Source: Perca fluviatilis
Taxonomy: Eukaryota; Chordata; Actinopteri; Perciformes; Percidae
Reading direction: 5' to 3'
DNA: 64,000 bases
Assembly (NCBI RefSeq): GCF_010015445.1
Contig: NC_053129.1
Coordinates: forward strand, 22,438,727-22,502,726
The translations under genes were made by a program, and so were the position numbers. A model generated the notes under the pieces. It was not told the DNA's origin. It made no database searches and saw nothing but the letters and a program-made list of their open reading frames with translations. Of this stretch, positions 1-22,264 are shown piece after piece (the first letter of the stretch is position 1; every line of letters starts with the position of its first letter).

Positions 1-128
1 TCGTTGCGCGTCCTTATAATTTGGAGAGGTGTATGCAGCGCACGGTCCGTTCAACTTTCCAGGTGGAAATCCAGGAGGAGCAGAGACCAAACTTAACTGG
101 GACGACTGGTGAACCCGGATCAGGACAG
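1..128 (+). other. sim1: Candidate sim1 5' noncoding exon and core promoter
   Basis: A TATA-like stretch (CTTATAATTT, about 12-21) is followed by roughly 100 bases without coding potential and then a good splice donor (CAG|GTGAAA, exon end 128). It would splice to the acceptor at 1018-1019, just upstream of the sim1 start codon. Having a noncoding first exon is plausible for sim1, but the window begins here, so further upstream promoter or exons cannot be seen. This is inference from splice and promoter motifs only. Confidence 0.35.
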
Positions 129-1019
129 GTGAAATTCCCAGCAGGCTGCCTGTAAGGCCACAGTATCGATTCAGATGTAGGGGAATATACAGTGTATCTC
201 AGCGCGGGTAGGAATACTGTAAATAAATCTGTCTCAACAATTCGGTCATCTTACACTGGATGTTAAATGTAATTTTCTTAAAACGAGTGAAAAAATCTTG
301 GCCAGCGAGGTGAGATTATGTCCCAGTTGTTGTTTTTTTCCAACGCAGCTGCACACGTTTCAGGAACTGTGCTGGAGCAAATTACATTTCCTCGATACTA
401 CTGCAGTGATCAACAACATGATGCTGTGTATCATCATTCCTGAAGCAACAGAAAATGCTGAATTATTTCACCTCATTGGCAGAAGTCTATTAAAGGCTGC
501 TTGGTGGCTAAAGTGACTTGAGATGGACATGTTTGCAGTGTGCCCCTCACCACATTTTGAAATTGTTTTTTGACCAATGGGTGAGCTTGTTTCATGAAAG
601 TAAAAACTTGTTTAATAGTTGGGCTACACATATTTATATCTTCATGAAATTAAATTACTCAGGGAACTGTTAGTGGTCTTGTATTGCACTGTTTTTTTTG
701 TTTTGTTTTTTTGCTGATGTAATTGTTATTATTAAATTGTTTTTTTTCTTCATATTGTGGTAATTGTTGCTGCTTTTCGTCGTGATGCTGCAATTAAAAG
801 CCGAGAATGTCAAGGTTATAGTCTTCTTCAATAAATCAGACTTTTATTTTGATAGATGCTTGATGTGTAAACGTTGTTATGATATGCAGGCCTGCATCAG
901 GCTTACATTAAAACAACACACGAGAGGGTTACATCATGTCCGGTCTTAGAGTGAACGTGAGCCTCTGCAGATCAACATGCAATGATGCTTTAATATTTGT
1001 TTCTGTGTGTGTTTTCCAG
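129..1019 (+). other. Candidate 5' UTR intron of sim1
   Basis: AT-rich DNA between the candidate noncoding exon and the exon carrying the start codon. It ends in a pyrimidine-rich acceptor (TTTTCCAG, 1012-1019). Poly-T runs occur at about 690-750. I see no open frame of interest and no recognisable repeat. Confidence 0.3.
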
Positions 1020-9831
<8,812 letters not shown>

Positions 9832-11410
9832 CGATATCTGGTGCAGATAGTTCCTGTTCTCTAGATGAGGATGTTACAGTAAGGGGGTGCTTTATGCACC
9901 TGCAAACACCGACCAGGTGCTTGATACAAATGGCCAGACAATAGAAAAAAAAGAATAAAAAGGTACCTGCACTGGGTTGATGCACCCTTGGTGGCTCATG
10001 CACAATTTGTGTTTGTCAGCCTTTGTATCATACCATTATCTTTTCTATATCATCGGAGGATGATTTGAACTACTGTCCAAGAACTGACATTTGGTCTGCC
10101 ACTTCCCAGAGTGGAGGTTTGCTCCATTAGTTAGGGATATAGTGTTATTTTAATGGTGAAATAAATTCCCCTCCTTGCAAAGGCGACCTAAGTTTTGAGT
10201 CTGGTTAAACATCAAGCCAGTGTGCCTCACGCACCATTGGCCATGTGAGTTAATCTGTCCCGGACACTATTTCCAAAGGCAGTATGAAAATGTGTTGTTC
10301 CATTGCCCCTTCACCTGAAAACTCCATTGCGCAGAGAATAATGTTTGACACAAGAAGTGCAACATGGGAAAGGCGAGAGTTTCACTATTGTAAGATGTCA
10401 ATGTTTCCTGTTATTTATTTGTCAGTGGGCTGTTTTCTCTATGTGCCATTTTTTTCTGTCCAAGTAGAATCTTTATTGGTCGCATAAGATTTGTTTTGGT
10501 GTTTGGATTACACCAACATTAGATTAAAAAATGAAATGAAGTGGAAAAACAGAAAGAAAAAATGCTTCTGATATGTAAAAGTGTAAAATATGCAGGTCAA
10601 CTTTAAACTGTTTAAATGTGAAATGCCCTTACTTAGAGCGCAAAGAGAGAACCCAAAACACATTTGTAATCTCCCCATGCCCTCTAAATATAGGCATTGT
10701 ATATATTGACTTAAGTTGTGCCTGAAACAATATTATTTACATATCAGAGTATAATTTTCCCAGTTTTTTACCTCACTTAACTGTTACCCAAGTTATTAGC
10801 ATATGTAGAGTATGCTTTTAAATCCCTAAATCCTGCTCCACATGTAATTGTTCTCAAAGAAAACCATTTGTTTTAGTTTTTGTTATGACAAATATAACAA
10901 ATACAATTGAAACAGACTTAATAAGAATGTGTTTAATGTCTTTAGTTTCTTATTTAATTTATGCTGTAAATATCATCTCACAATGAACTTTTGAACAAGA
11001 AGTGACAAGATTATTTATTAACTGGTTTTAAAGTCTTGAATCTGAATACAGTTGCAAACCAACAACTTCTGTCTCTGTTGATTTTTGTCGCACAACTCTT
11101 ATCTGGAAAAAAAAGTGCTTTGAATGAATTTGCCCACAACTGCCGCCTCAGAAAAACTCCATAACAATTTTAGACATATTGGAGATAAATGTAGCTGTTG
11201 TTCATCCATCGTGAACAACCAGGACAGCTTTGTACAATGCATTTTGAGATGTATAGATATAGATATAAATATTAAGTTAATGAGTTAATTTTTATTTCTG
11301 TATAATGACAAGTATTTGGCCCATCCCCAGCCATTTAGCTATTTATCAACAAAAGAAATAACATGATATAGATATAGATCAAATAAAAATAAAAATGAAA
11401 TACAGCAGAT
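9832..11410 (+). other. sim1: Probable sim1 3' UTR with several poly(A) signals
   Basis: Follows the TGA at 9829-9831. AATAAA hexamers occur at 9954-9959 and 10160-10165, and overlapping AATAAA-rich sequence lies around 11380-11395. The region is AT-rich without coding potential. Where the transcript ends cannot be fixed from sequence; alternative polyadenylation is possible. Confidence 0.5.
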
Positions 11411-11529
11411 CTTTGAAGTTGATGGCCATGTGTTTTTTTGTGAGTTTCATTGTAAATTATTTTGTAAAACAATAGTCTGAAACCTTAAAGAATAGGTGTG
11501 GTGTCAATACCCTATTTTTTTATTGTCAA

Positions 11530-11825
11530 CAAATCCTATGAAAAACAACCAACAGTGAAAAGATGTAAATCTGGGTCACAAATATATTGTTTCAATTTTG
11601 AAAAAAAGCTAAATCATTTCCTAAAACAGCTGAGCACTGTAGCACTGTAGCACTATTTTCAGTTGCGGATTTATACACGATTGGTGCTCTAGTGAGTATT
11701 TACACCAGGAGGGCGGTAGATGTTGGGATTGACTCAAATTACAAACCAACCATGTTCATCGTAATGAATGTCACCCAGTGCAATGAAGTGGCTCATTGAT
11801 GTGTTTTTAATAACAATTAAAGGAG
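11530..11825. repeat. Dispersed repeat, copy A
   Basis: Shares a left part (AATCCTATGAAAAACAACCA) and a right part (TCACCCAGTGCA at 11771-11782, then GATGTGTTTT and ACAATTAAAG) with copy B at about 14449-14810. The copies are well diverged, so the element is old. The family is not identified. Confidence 0.6.
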
Positions 11826-12137
11826 GGCATTATGACAAACATCTAGTCCAAAGCCCTCATACACGTCATTACAACAGCAAACTGCTTGTGTGACAACCGA
11901 GCTGTCACATTTTAAATGCACTTGCAGCAGCACGTTCCTGCAGTTCGAAGCAGTTGAACTTGCACGTTTAGCCGCTCTGACCTCTGCTCAAAGGCAATTT
12001 CTCTGCCATGTATTTTAATATATGTAAGTTATTCACATGTAGCTGGAGAGCTGGCCTGCCTGGCTGTCTGAGCTGAGTGGAACCTGGACACAGTCTGGGC
12101 CTGGATGCAGAGCTCCCATCAGTCAACGCTGACATGA

Positions 12138-12540
12138 CTATGTGATGGTCTGCCAGATATCACTGCTGCTGTCATTCCAGGAGGTAGAACAACTACAACA
12201 CTCCGCACCAAGGTTTAGGAAGGGTGTGTATGAGTGAATGAGTGTGTGTTTATTGCTGAGATACTTCAATAACAAGAGAGGTTTTTTTCTTCTAAACACT
12301 GGGGCTTTTGCCTGATGTGCCCTCAAGGCTTTCACATGTAGAGTCGGCTACAAATGCAGCCAAACACTGGGCTTTTTGCCCAGACTTTGTACACTTGCAT
12401 ACACCCATCCACCCAAAATCCTCTCTCTACCTCAGTCCTATAGAAAGAAAGAGGCAATTATAGAGCCTCGGAGAGGAAAATGAACAATTTTCTCACAGAT
12501 TTTGAGAAAACCTGAACTTACAGAATAGCAGAGGATAAAA
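12138..12540. other. Intergenic, nothing recognised
   Basis: Open frames here are short and carry no motif known to me. The sequence upstream of it (11826-12137) is similar: plain intergenic DNA. Confidence 0.4.
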
Positions 12541-13185
12541 CACTCAGATCCAATACCAATATATAAATACACCATTACAGTAAAAGTCCTGCATTAAAGA
12601 TTATACCTAAGTAAAATGAATATACTAAGTATAGCCGTACTGCATAATGAGTACTTTTACTTTTGACACTTAAAGGATATTTTACTGATGATACTTACAT
12701 AAACATATTATTATATGCATTATATTGTTGCATAATTATTGATGAAATATTGTGAAAGCAGCATTTTAATGCTTTTGCTGGTCAATGTGGAGCAAAATGT
12801 AAACTACTTCATAGACCATCAGTTTATTTAATCTATAATAGATTACCGTATTTGGTAATTGATTATGATTTGTATGCTAAATCTGTACCACTCTCCTTTA
12901 CGTCACCCTTTATAAAGGCTTTGTAATTGATGGTTTTATCAATGATAAATAAATAATTCATAAATGTTATACACATCAGTTAAGTCATGAATTAGAATAC
13001 CATCTGGGTTGCCGGGTTGTAGAAAATGTCATAGCAACTATAGTTGTCAGACAAATAAGGGGAGTAATACAGTACCGCCCTTTGAAATGTAGAAGTATCA
13101 TAATATTTAACTGTTCAAGTAAAGTAGAAGTACTTCAAAATTGTATTCAAGTACAGTACTTGTTACTTTCGATCACTGCCAAATA
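12540..13185. repeat. Putative MITE-like element with AAGTACTT-rich ends
   Basis: The right end (AGTAGAAGTACTTC, TTCAAGTACAGTACTTGTTA, ATCACTG) matches the well-known teleost repeat style built on AAGTACTT/CAGTACTT and ending in a CCACTG-like terminus. The left half has related GTACTTTTACTTTTGACACT sequence. A second fragment of the same family is at 51545-51655. Probably a nonautonomous DNA transposon; superfamily not determined. Confidence 0.5.
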
Positions 13186-14448
13186 CTTAAAACAAGGAGT
13201 TTGCAGAGAACACATTAGAGACGTCTAAAATTGATGTAACGTATCTTTAAATTATGTAGGAGTGATTTAAGTTGCTGGAGAATAGCAGATGTTGGGACTA
13301 CAATCAAATCAAGCAGCAATAAAACAAAGGATCTTATGATGTCATTGCAAGAACTGATGTGTTATGTAAATTACTTCCTTACTCTCACCCCTCAATGAAC
13401 CACAGTGCTACAGAATTAAAGTATTTGTAGTTAATTTAACTAGCATGCTACTGCAAAATAAAAAGCACAAGTGAATCACCTTTGTTTACACCATAAGGCA
13501 TTATTAGTTAGAGGAGATGAAAATGCTGGCTGTGTCATGCGATTGGCTCCATGTGGAAGTAAACTATAGAACCGCAGGAGCAAGATCCCAGGGTTCCACG
13601 ACTGCAGTGAAGGAGAAATGGATCCTAACCGGACAAACAACCAAAGAATACGAGGGTGCAGGTGGCAAGGCTCAGAATAGCCTCTGAATGTTTACTTGAT
13701 TGATTTCAGGCCCAGCATTGAGGAACAATTGCATATTCATACATCAATTAAAGTGTTCCCCCACTAGTGCCTCCATAATTCAACCTGGCGCTTAGTGAAG
13801 AGTCATCCTTATGAAGTAGCTTCAGACCAGCGCAGAGGAAAATGTTTCAACATGTTTTCTGTTTGTGTGTTCTTTATGGTCTTTGAGTTTGAACGGGCAT
13901 CTTATAATTGTTTAATTCCTCTTCTTCTCTTAAATCCTGTTTCTTTCAGCTTGGAAATTGCGGTTTCTATATATCTTGCCTCAAAACACAGCTGCAAACC
14001 ATGCAAACACTCAAAATATTTCCCATGCAGCAATAAAACCGTGCACCTCTGCCGGTGAGTCACCTGCAAATGAGTAGACCAAGGGTAAAACAGCACAGGA
14101 CCTGGGAAAATCATTCAACCAGGGCCTTTAGTGACACCTCCACAGCAGACCTTGTTTCACCAGAACACATTTAGATGTTCTGATCGGGTAGACCAGGATA
14201 TTGAGGTCATCTGGTCGATCTGATTGGCTGAGCCGGGAGACTGAGGTCATTCTGCAAAGTGGAGAGGAAATAAGGTTTCTCTTTATGTCACAGCACCTGA
14301 ATTGGGAACGCTGCTTTGAAAATATGCTACTATTTACAGACAGTGTCTTAACTCTTGGTATTTGATGATTTTCTAGAGTTTGAATAAAAAATGCATTAAA
14401 AATTTTCAAATTAAAAGATACAAGATGTTCTATATTTTTCTTTTGATA
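13186..14448. other. Intergenic, nothing firmly recognised
   Basis: Moderately AT-rich. The open frames at 13795-14058 (+) and 14128-14469 (-) show no domain, start context or conserved motif and look like chance frames. Confidence 0.4.
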
Positions 14449-14810
14449 AAAAATCTCATGAAAAGACAAAAAACCAACAATGTCTGTCTTTCTGACTTCC
14501 CCTCCGTGTTCGTGGCTTTAAGCTCCAAGCTCCATTCTTCCTAGTGAAGGTCTGTGAAGTGAAAATCTTTCAAAACAGGTCAAAGTCAATGCACTGTAGT
14601 TTTACCAAATGTTACTCAAACAGGCGTAAATAGTACATTTGTTGGGGACTATTTTCACTGGCATATTTGGTGCACTGGTGAGCAGCAGGATGTTGTAAGT
14701 GTGATTGGCTTAAAATAAACTTAAGTGCCCAGGTTCTTTTTAATGATTGAACATGTCACCCAGTGCAGCAGTGTTGCTAATTGATGTGTTTTCTACAACA
14801 ATAAAGCACA
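14449..14810. repeat. Dispersed repeat, copy B
   Basis: Left part AATCTCATGAAAAGAC with ACCAACAATG close behind (compare copy C at 23400). The right part carries TCACCCAGTGCA at 14756-14767 followed by GATGTGTTTT and ACAATAAAG, as in copy A. Confidence 0.6.
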
Positions 14811-15627
14811 AAGAAATATGTTATATCAGGCTTTAGCTACACAGGCAAAACTTATTAGAAGGACCAATTAATTGCCGGTCTTGATATTTTTTATGGATTT
14901 GTTCACAATTAGAAAAATCATCCAGAAATATATTACAAAATTTTAGACTTTTAAGTAACATTACAAACGCAATTTCAAGTGGTATGATATCAGCGTTTAT
15001 TAGTCACCAATTATAGTATAAAGTTAGCAGGTTTGATATTTCTATTACTATAATTTACTTCTCGCAAACCCTTTTTTCTAAAAAATACAACAAAACAACC
15101 GAAAGCTGCTGGTCAACATTTCTACTAGTGGATGTTTCCACAAAAGAGAAATGGTAATTAATTTCTCTTAAGTATGATGACTTTAAATGTTAGTAAAATA
15201 TTACAATAATATCTGGAAGAATTAAAATCACAAAAACCCTTTGGCCATTTAGAACAAATCCCACAAACCTGAAACGTGAATTGCAGTAATTTTGATGGGA
15301 TGTTACTTCCTTAAATGGGAATTTTAAGTCTTTTTTTAAGTCAAAAATCACAGCAAAAGCATGATAATTTTCACAAAACCGTAACAAAACCACCTTAATT
15401 TAAAACTCACTAATCCCCCAGCTATAAGGCTATTAAAAAAAGACTACAAGTACAATATCCTGAGCCCCTGTCTCACACACACAAACACACAGGCTCAGAC
15501 AGTGTGGATCTAATGCCCTCCAATCCTGTGAATCCCTTTGTTCCTGATTTCACGCTTGATTTGCCCACAGCTTGAGTCTGCCTGGTATCAGCCTCTTCTC
15601 ACTGCTTTCACTCCTGCCAAATCCACA

Positions 15628-15629
<2 letters not shown>
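14811..15629. other. AT-rich intergenic DNA
   Basis: No gene, RNA or repeat recognised. It leads into the TC microsatellite. Confidence 0.4.
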
Positions 15630-15694
<65 letters not shown>

Positions 15695-15724
15695 TCCCTC
15701 TCCTCCTCCCTCCCTCCCTCCCTC
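15630..15724. repeat. (TC)n then (TCCC)n microsatellite
   Basis: About 60 bases of pure TC followed by imperfect CCTC/TCCC units: a strand-asymmetric homopurine/homopyrimidine tract able to form triplex (H-DNA). Confidence 0.95.
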
Positions 15725-16184
15725 CATCTTTAACATCTCTGTGAAATGCTTTCCAACTCATGCCAACGACTTGTGTTTGTTTGTTTGCATCTCAGTCCAT
15801 CTCTGTGTAAACACCTCAGCAATCTGCCAAGATCAGATCAGAGTGAATTCTGATGCGGTCATTTTGTATTTCACATGATTTGTTATGTCGTTTAAAACAA
15901 TTTCATTAGGGAGGTATGTTAGACACTGGAAATATATATCTTTATTAAATGATTTCCTGTAGAGTTGCAAGAATAATCCCCCCGTGCATTGACAACACTA
16001 CATGTGCGCTACAAATCTTAAGATTGATTCACCACCTCTCATGAGAGGCCTTTCAGCCGTTCTGTTTTGAAATCTTCTGCTTCTAAAGTGGCACATCAGC
16101 TGGGCTCTTCTACTCCTACGATCCCTCTAGCACTCGTACCAAGCAGATATTGTGACAGCTGTGTTAGGGGGCCAAGAGGAAGAG

Positions 16185-16380
16185 TGCAGGAGACAGACAA
16201 GGAGAACGAAGGAGAAAGGAAAGAGCGAGGAGCGGGTCCCTAGAGAGAGGGTGCCGGTGCTCCACAGCTCCAAGTCACCGCCTGCATGCCAATGAGGAGA
16301 TTCCCCAGCAGCAGCAGCAGCAGCAGTAGTAGTGGAGCGGAGCAGCAGGAGGGGCCCGTGCTAACACTGTACCACTATAG
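16185..16380. other. Purine-rich to GC-rich intergenic patch with a (CAG)n run
   Basis: A purine-rich stretch (16190-16255) is followed by GC-rich sequence with about seven CAG/GCA units near 16305-16326. It stands out in composition from the AT-rich surroundings; function unknown. It is not part of a long open frame. Confidence 0.35.
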
Positions 16381-17284
16381 TCCTTGATGGTCACATTACA
16401 CACTCCTCACAAAGAGCTGAACACCAGATGGATCTCTGAAGCATGATTAAACGCCAAATCCAAGTTACTGTAAACATGATGGTGATAATTATCTCTGTGT
16501 AACAACAATAATTCAAATGATAGGATTACTTCAGTATGACTTTGCTTTTCTATCTATAATAGTTTTTTGTTATTATTATGTTATGTGTATTGTTATTGTA
16601 TATCATCAATCTTCACATAGTCATTTATTCATTTTACAAAATGCCCCTTGACAAACGCTTTACTTTTGGCTTCCCATGTACTGTAGTATCTGTAGTGTAG
16701 TCTTTATTATGACTATTATTGCCACTGTTCATCACACCCCCAACCGGCACCGTCCAATGCCCATGCTTTTTGTCTATGACTTCCACAATGTGCAATCAAA
16801 CAAAAGCAAGAGAAAAAAGCAACCCTTACTAAAAAAAGTAGCAAACTATGGCTGTATTGCATTCAGGTCTACTTTACTGATTCTGCTGGAGAAGACTATG
16901 ATTCTTTTATCAGTGTAACTGTTGGAACTGGAAACATCCCATTTTCTCTTCAACTGTGAGAAACTGACACCAAAACCTGCTGTTTACTGTGGATTGAGCT
17001 ATGTTCTGCATTTAACTCAATTATAGCTGCATATAAGCATCTCAGTGTGATGTCACATTGTTTAAGTTTGGCAATTTATGTGCAAGAATGAGAGCAATAC
17101 TTCTGCAAACAATTAAACTCACACAGAAATAAGAGATTCCCCAGCAAGCTAGTTGACTGATTTTAAAATATATATAATTTAGGAGTCGCTGGATGTGGGT
17201 TTTTCATGCTTTCTCTTGAACACAAGTTACATCTGTGGTCCTGGTGCTAACAGCAGCATTAACTGTGTGTAACCACCTCCTGTC

Positions 17285-17925
17285 TTCCCCTCCGAGAAGA
17301 ATTAATAACTAATTATGTCAGGTCACTCGTCCAGATGGTCCTATCAGATGGGCCCACTGTCTGAACCTCACCTCTGAACAAGCACCTCTGACCCTGGCGG
17401 CCACGTCACCCCTGGCAACATGCAGTCTGAGGCCCATGCCACTGGGAGGATGGAATCAGGGGGTACGGGAGGGTTTGGGGTGCACATAAAGAAGCGGTGA
17501 GGGGGGCGTGTCTGATCAGTGTTGGATGGCTGCCTTTAAAGCTCCATGAATACAAGGCTCCCTGCCGGGGCCCTGATCTCCACGGTCATGATTCTGTTAT
17601 TACACGCCATGTTCCTGTGATGGGCAGATGGCTCAGAGCATCGGCACATGCATTCACACGCATTCAACACACGCCATCCCGTCGCATCAATGGACACAAC
17701 CTGATACTCCCCTTTCTTGTCTCATTAGGAGGCTATAGAAACATAAGAACATAATAGGGGGGAATTAAGTGCCCGTGTGGATGTCAAAGGGGGACGTGGC
17801 AGAAGATTGGGACGAGGGCTAACAAGCGCATGGCGCGCTGCCTCAGCTTTGTGCGGTGATTAGTGCTTTCGACAGGGCTGACGGGTAAAAGACAAGCCCT
17901 CTGGGACAGGAGCATCTTTTAAACG
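17285..17925. promoter_or_regulatory. Candidate regulatory element 1 downstream of sim1
   Basis: About 640 bases of balanced composition and high complexity inside AT-rich desert, with no coding frame. It includes AATTAATAACTAATTATG homeodomain-type sites, CAGATGG E-boxes and TTATTACACGCCAT. This texture is typical of vertebrate conserved noncoding elements, but conservation cannot be tested here, so the call is inference. Confidence 0.25.
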
Positions 17926-19840
17926 GACACTTAAACAGCCAGGAAACTGACAGCAGTGAAGAAATAGGCATCAAAGATCCTGGCTGTGAATTTCATGTGA
18001 AAGAAGGGTTTAACATATAGATACAGATAACTTATACATGTCTGATGTCACACAGAACATGCAATTTCAGTACAGCCTCCTTACAGTGGTAACAAATATG
18101 TAAAATATATTATATAGGCCTATTTTGATATTACAATATTAACAACATAGTATGACTATCTTATGATCAAATAAATGATAGATGGTAAATCTATCATTGA
18201 CAGATTGGTAACAGATAATAAATGATAGAATCAAACTGAAAGCTTATAAACTGCTGAAATAAATGTAATAAATTGTATTTCCGTCAATAAATTTGGAGAA
18301 AACAAACCTAACTAAATAAATAACTGAATAAAAAATAATTACTAAATAAACAAGCCAATGGTGTAATGTTTCAGCTATAAGTCAAAATTATAGCACACAC
18401 ACATATAGCTTACATCCATCCTTTTCCATCCTATTATAGCTCTTTTACGATCAGTCACATAAAAATCCTCCTAAACTCTTGAGCAAACAGGAACTTTACC
18501 AAAGCTCCCCTGTGCAAGTCTCCAGGACCAGATGATGTCTCGGCCTTGTATTTGACCAGGAGACTCGGGACAAAGCAGCTAAGAAGAAACTAAACAAAGA
18601 CACCTTAAAAAGGATTTAAGGTGTTAAACCACTCATTCATTTGACTTTCTCATGTCTTTAGAGGACAAAAACGGTAGATAAAAAACTGGGATAAAAGCAT
18701 TACTTGTTCAGTGTGTGGCACATGTATATATCACCTTAGTGATATTATTGAGAATTGAGCTTTTAAACACTTGGCAAATCAAAGAAATAATGAGAGGCAG
18801 TGACTAGATTGGTGGCTATCACTCACTCAATTATAGTAAATGGCCTGACACATGTTGATAAACACAGATAATTACTTGTGAAAAGGTTCATCATTATCGT
18901 TATATCATTACTTTCTGGCATTCGGGTGCTAAGTGTCTAACAAGATTAGCCTGCCAGTCACGTTCCTCCTCTCATTCGAGCAGACAATGGACAACTTTAC
19001 AAGCTGGCTGTTTTTGGCTGTTATAAGGTTCAAGTGCTGCCCACGTATTTGGGGATTAAAAAAAGATGAAATAGTCACTGTCTCCAGAATCTGTGATTAT
19101 TTTAGGATTAAGTGTTACTTTATGGGTTGAGAAAATTGTCCTTTAGCTTATGAAAAGCTGATGTTTTGGAGATACAAGGTTTTCACAGGACAATGACAAA
19201 ATTGTATTTAAAAAATAAAATTTAAAATGAGTGAAACTATGACAAAAAGCACATTTGTTGATGCTTTTACCCGTCTTAGAAAACTAGATGATCGTGAACA
19301 TCATGACTACATCATCCGAGTTGTTGTTGTGCAACATCTGGTGGCAATTTTCCTCGAGATAGAGAGATTAAAAAGTTTCTACAACATGTACACAAAACAA
19401 TCCCCTAAAAGAAGCATTTATCACCCCATTGCTAATTTGATTTATTTTGACTATGTGACAAAAAATACAATTAAGAAATAAGACTGCTGATGTGAGCAGC
19501 GTATTTTTCACAGCCATCATTCTTACAGCGTCCACATATGTTGCTGCAGTGAACCCAGCATCAGAAAGGAGCCCTGTCACTATGTTACAGCAGGAATCTG
19601 ATGATGGCCTCTTCTAAGCAAGCGATCACGCACCATCTGGTACTGTTCTTCAGCTGTTTGAAGAATCAAGAAAATCAACCCATCATCTACCCCCACACAC
19701 ACACTACCCCCTGCACTCATGCACACACACATATAAACAGCCAGTGATATGTACACATATGAAATGCACTTGCACACATACATACACATGAATAATTTCA
19801 TCCACGCCACACTTCATTGGAGACACACGGTTTTTTCCTG
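17926..19840. other. AT-rich intergenic DNA
   Basis: Plain AT-rich sequence. The open frames at 18933-19130 and 19227-19481 have no recognisable domain. A CA-rich stretch lies at about 19690-19790. Confidence 0.4.
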
Positions 19841-19842
19841 AA

Positions 19843-20165
19843 CGCCAGCAGGAGTGTGATGTCATTACAGCTCTCTAAGGCCTCCTATTAGCCAGTGCTC
19901 TGTAATCACTCTGGTGATATATTAGTACAATGCATTGATTACCCCATAATCCAATCACTCGCCTGTTATTGATCTTTTATAGAGCGCCCCCCAGACAATA
20001 AAGCTGTAGCCACAGACTGTGGGTCAATAGGCACACAGGGAGAGGAGTCTCCTTGCAGCTAATTGGCTTATGAAATAATACAAACATTTTGCTTTCTCTA
20101 CACCAGCAGAAATCAATGCAGAGCTTAGCTGGTGCATTCAAATCAATTGTCTTGAACCACATGTC
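19843..20165. promoter_or_regulatory. Candidate regulatory element 2 downstream of sim1
   Basis: Dense in homeodomain-type motifs: CTGTAATCACT, TTGATTACCCCATAATCC, AGCTAATTGGCTTATG, AATCAATGC. There is no open frame of interest on either strand and complexity is high. Could be a developmental enhancer of sim1; inference only. Confidence 0.25.
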
Positions 20166-22250
20166 ACACTTTCTTCTGCCAGGACTTATCCTTCACGTTT
20201 CAAGCTTTATCTAATTCTGTGCAGTTTTTTTCTTTTTCTTCCGCTCTATTTCTCTGTCTTGCTAACTCATCTGCTTCCTCTCATTCCTTCTTTTTCTTTC
20301 CTACCATCCGTCTTGCCACTCCATCGTTCTCCCACTTGGTCTTCTCTCCTCCTTTACCCCTACCCCCTCTCTGCCCAGCCTTCGACTGTTGTTGGGTTGC
20401 CAGATAAGTTTCTGCTTACAGGGAGACCACATCTGACACCCAGCTGTGTGGGTCATGGGCTGCAAGAGCAGCTGCTGGTCATAAATCACCCGAGCTGGAG
20501 GAGTTCTGGCACTCCTTCTGTCAGCCGTGAAACAAAGACGTAGAGGTAGCGGGGGGTCAGAGGTAGCCAACCTGGGTAACTACAGGAGAACCAGCACCAC
20601 CTCTGTAATGCTGCACTGAACAATCCTCTGTTATAAAAACTGTACTGTAAAACCGGATGAAGTCACTATAGGATGTAGGGTGCCAGAGGATGCAAATGCA
20701 AAGTCAAGAAGTATGGTGTAATATGGTATGCAAGCAATTATGGTTAAACAGGCGATGCAGCTTGTGAGCTGTGAGGTCAGAGGACAGACAACCCCTTGCT
20801 GAGTTACTGTAGCTGAAGAAGAAGAAATGCAAATAAATTCTCTCAACAGAAAGGGAAGGCCTTTGTTGGAGACACATTTTGGTATGTCTAAAAAAAACTG
20901 AAATGAGCTCTTTTATTCAGGTTGAAGCAGAAATTAGTAAGTAATTGCAACAAAAAAAAAGATTATGTTAGTTGATGAATGAAATTCTGTCAAGATAATT
21001 TCACTTGTGGTTCCAGGGTAAATTACATTGTTTTAAGTGTAATTTCTTTACAATTGAGGACTTTTTAATATAAAACATATGATAATTTTTTTATGATAGA
21101 TTTTAATCTAACATTTTTTTAAACAAATAAAATAGCATTACAGATATATCGATATATTAGGTATTGTTATGAGCCTGGAAAGTATTTGGAATTTTGGTTA
21201 TTAGGACAATGTTATAGCTTTAAATGTTATCTTTTCCTCATGCTTAAGGTTGTATTGCTGTAATAATTATTGTTTTTCTGAACTAATCTGACTGTTCTAC
21301 CTGTAATGAAATGTTTGCCTCTGCAATATTATATATATATATATATAAATAAAGTAATATCTCTGTCCAGAAACACGATTCTCCATTCCTTAAATACGTT
21401 CACATTACCAATATCAGGGTAGTCAATCAAGAAAAACTATTGTATAATTTTGTTGATATTGCTACACTGGATTAAAAATTAACTCAATAAGGATTAAGTA
21501 GTTTTACTTGTTGGAAGGAGTCTTCGTATCTTCTTTAAAAGTGAAAATCCAGCATCTTCAGGACCTAGTTTGAGAACCCCATGAAAATATTGAAAACATT
21601 GCTAATTAAGCACTAGATTTCCCTTAATTTCACCTTTTACCCATGTGTGCAAATGGAATGCATTCAATGTTCCACTACAGTATAAATTGTTGTAATTTAA
21701 GACCTGCCTTTCATTCCAAGCCACCTCACGGTGTTTATACTTCAGCCCACACAAGGCTGCATACTTCTACAGAGATTTGGATAATAAATTGGGTGGTTTT
21801 TTTTTTACAAGATGCCAATCTTTTGCAAGATAAAGGAAAAATGAGAGTAAGAAGCATGGCGGCTTGGGGGAAAGAAGGGGGTTGGACAGCATTGGAGGGG
21901 GATGAGTGAGGGTTGGTGGTTATAGTGAGGGTAATTGAGTATTCTTCTTGGATCGCTATCCATCTAAAACCATCTTCTCTACATTGCCGCACACAAGATG
22001 ACCGAAGCTGGAAACAATATATTTCTAGGTATTTCAATGCGGACATGTCCTCGTAAAAATCCAGTGCTGACTGTGAGGTGGCTTTCACCTGTGCACTCTT
22101 AGTTTCTGGAAATGTTCATTTCTTTGGACAGAAACACAATTGCCAGAAAGGTAACAGCAGTATATGGGATGTCGGTGGAGAAGGAAGGGCACGGAGAAAA
22201 GAGAGCAGATTATAAAAAAGCGTATAAGAGGGGAAAAGAATGACAAAAGA
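20166..22250. other. Intergenic DNA with low-complexity tracts
   Basis: Pyrimidine-rich sequence at 20220-20390, a short AT tract at 21329-21347 and otherwise AT-rich unique-looking DNA. Overlapping frames on both strands (20259-20570, 21735-22088) lack motifs and look fortuitous. Confidence 0.4.
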
Positions 22251-22264
22251 GAGAAAGGGAGAAG

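Noticed and set aside
19227..19481. 84-residue open frame starting MSETMTKSTF.
   Set aside because: AT-rich, no recognisable motif, no supporting context.
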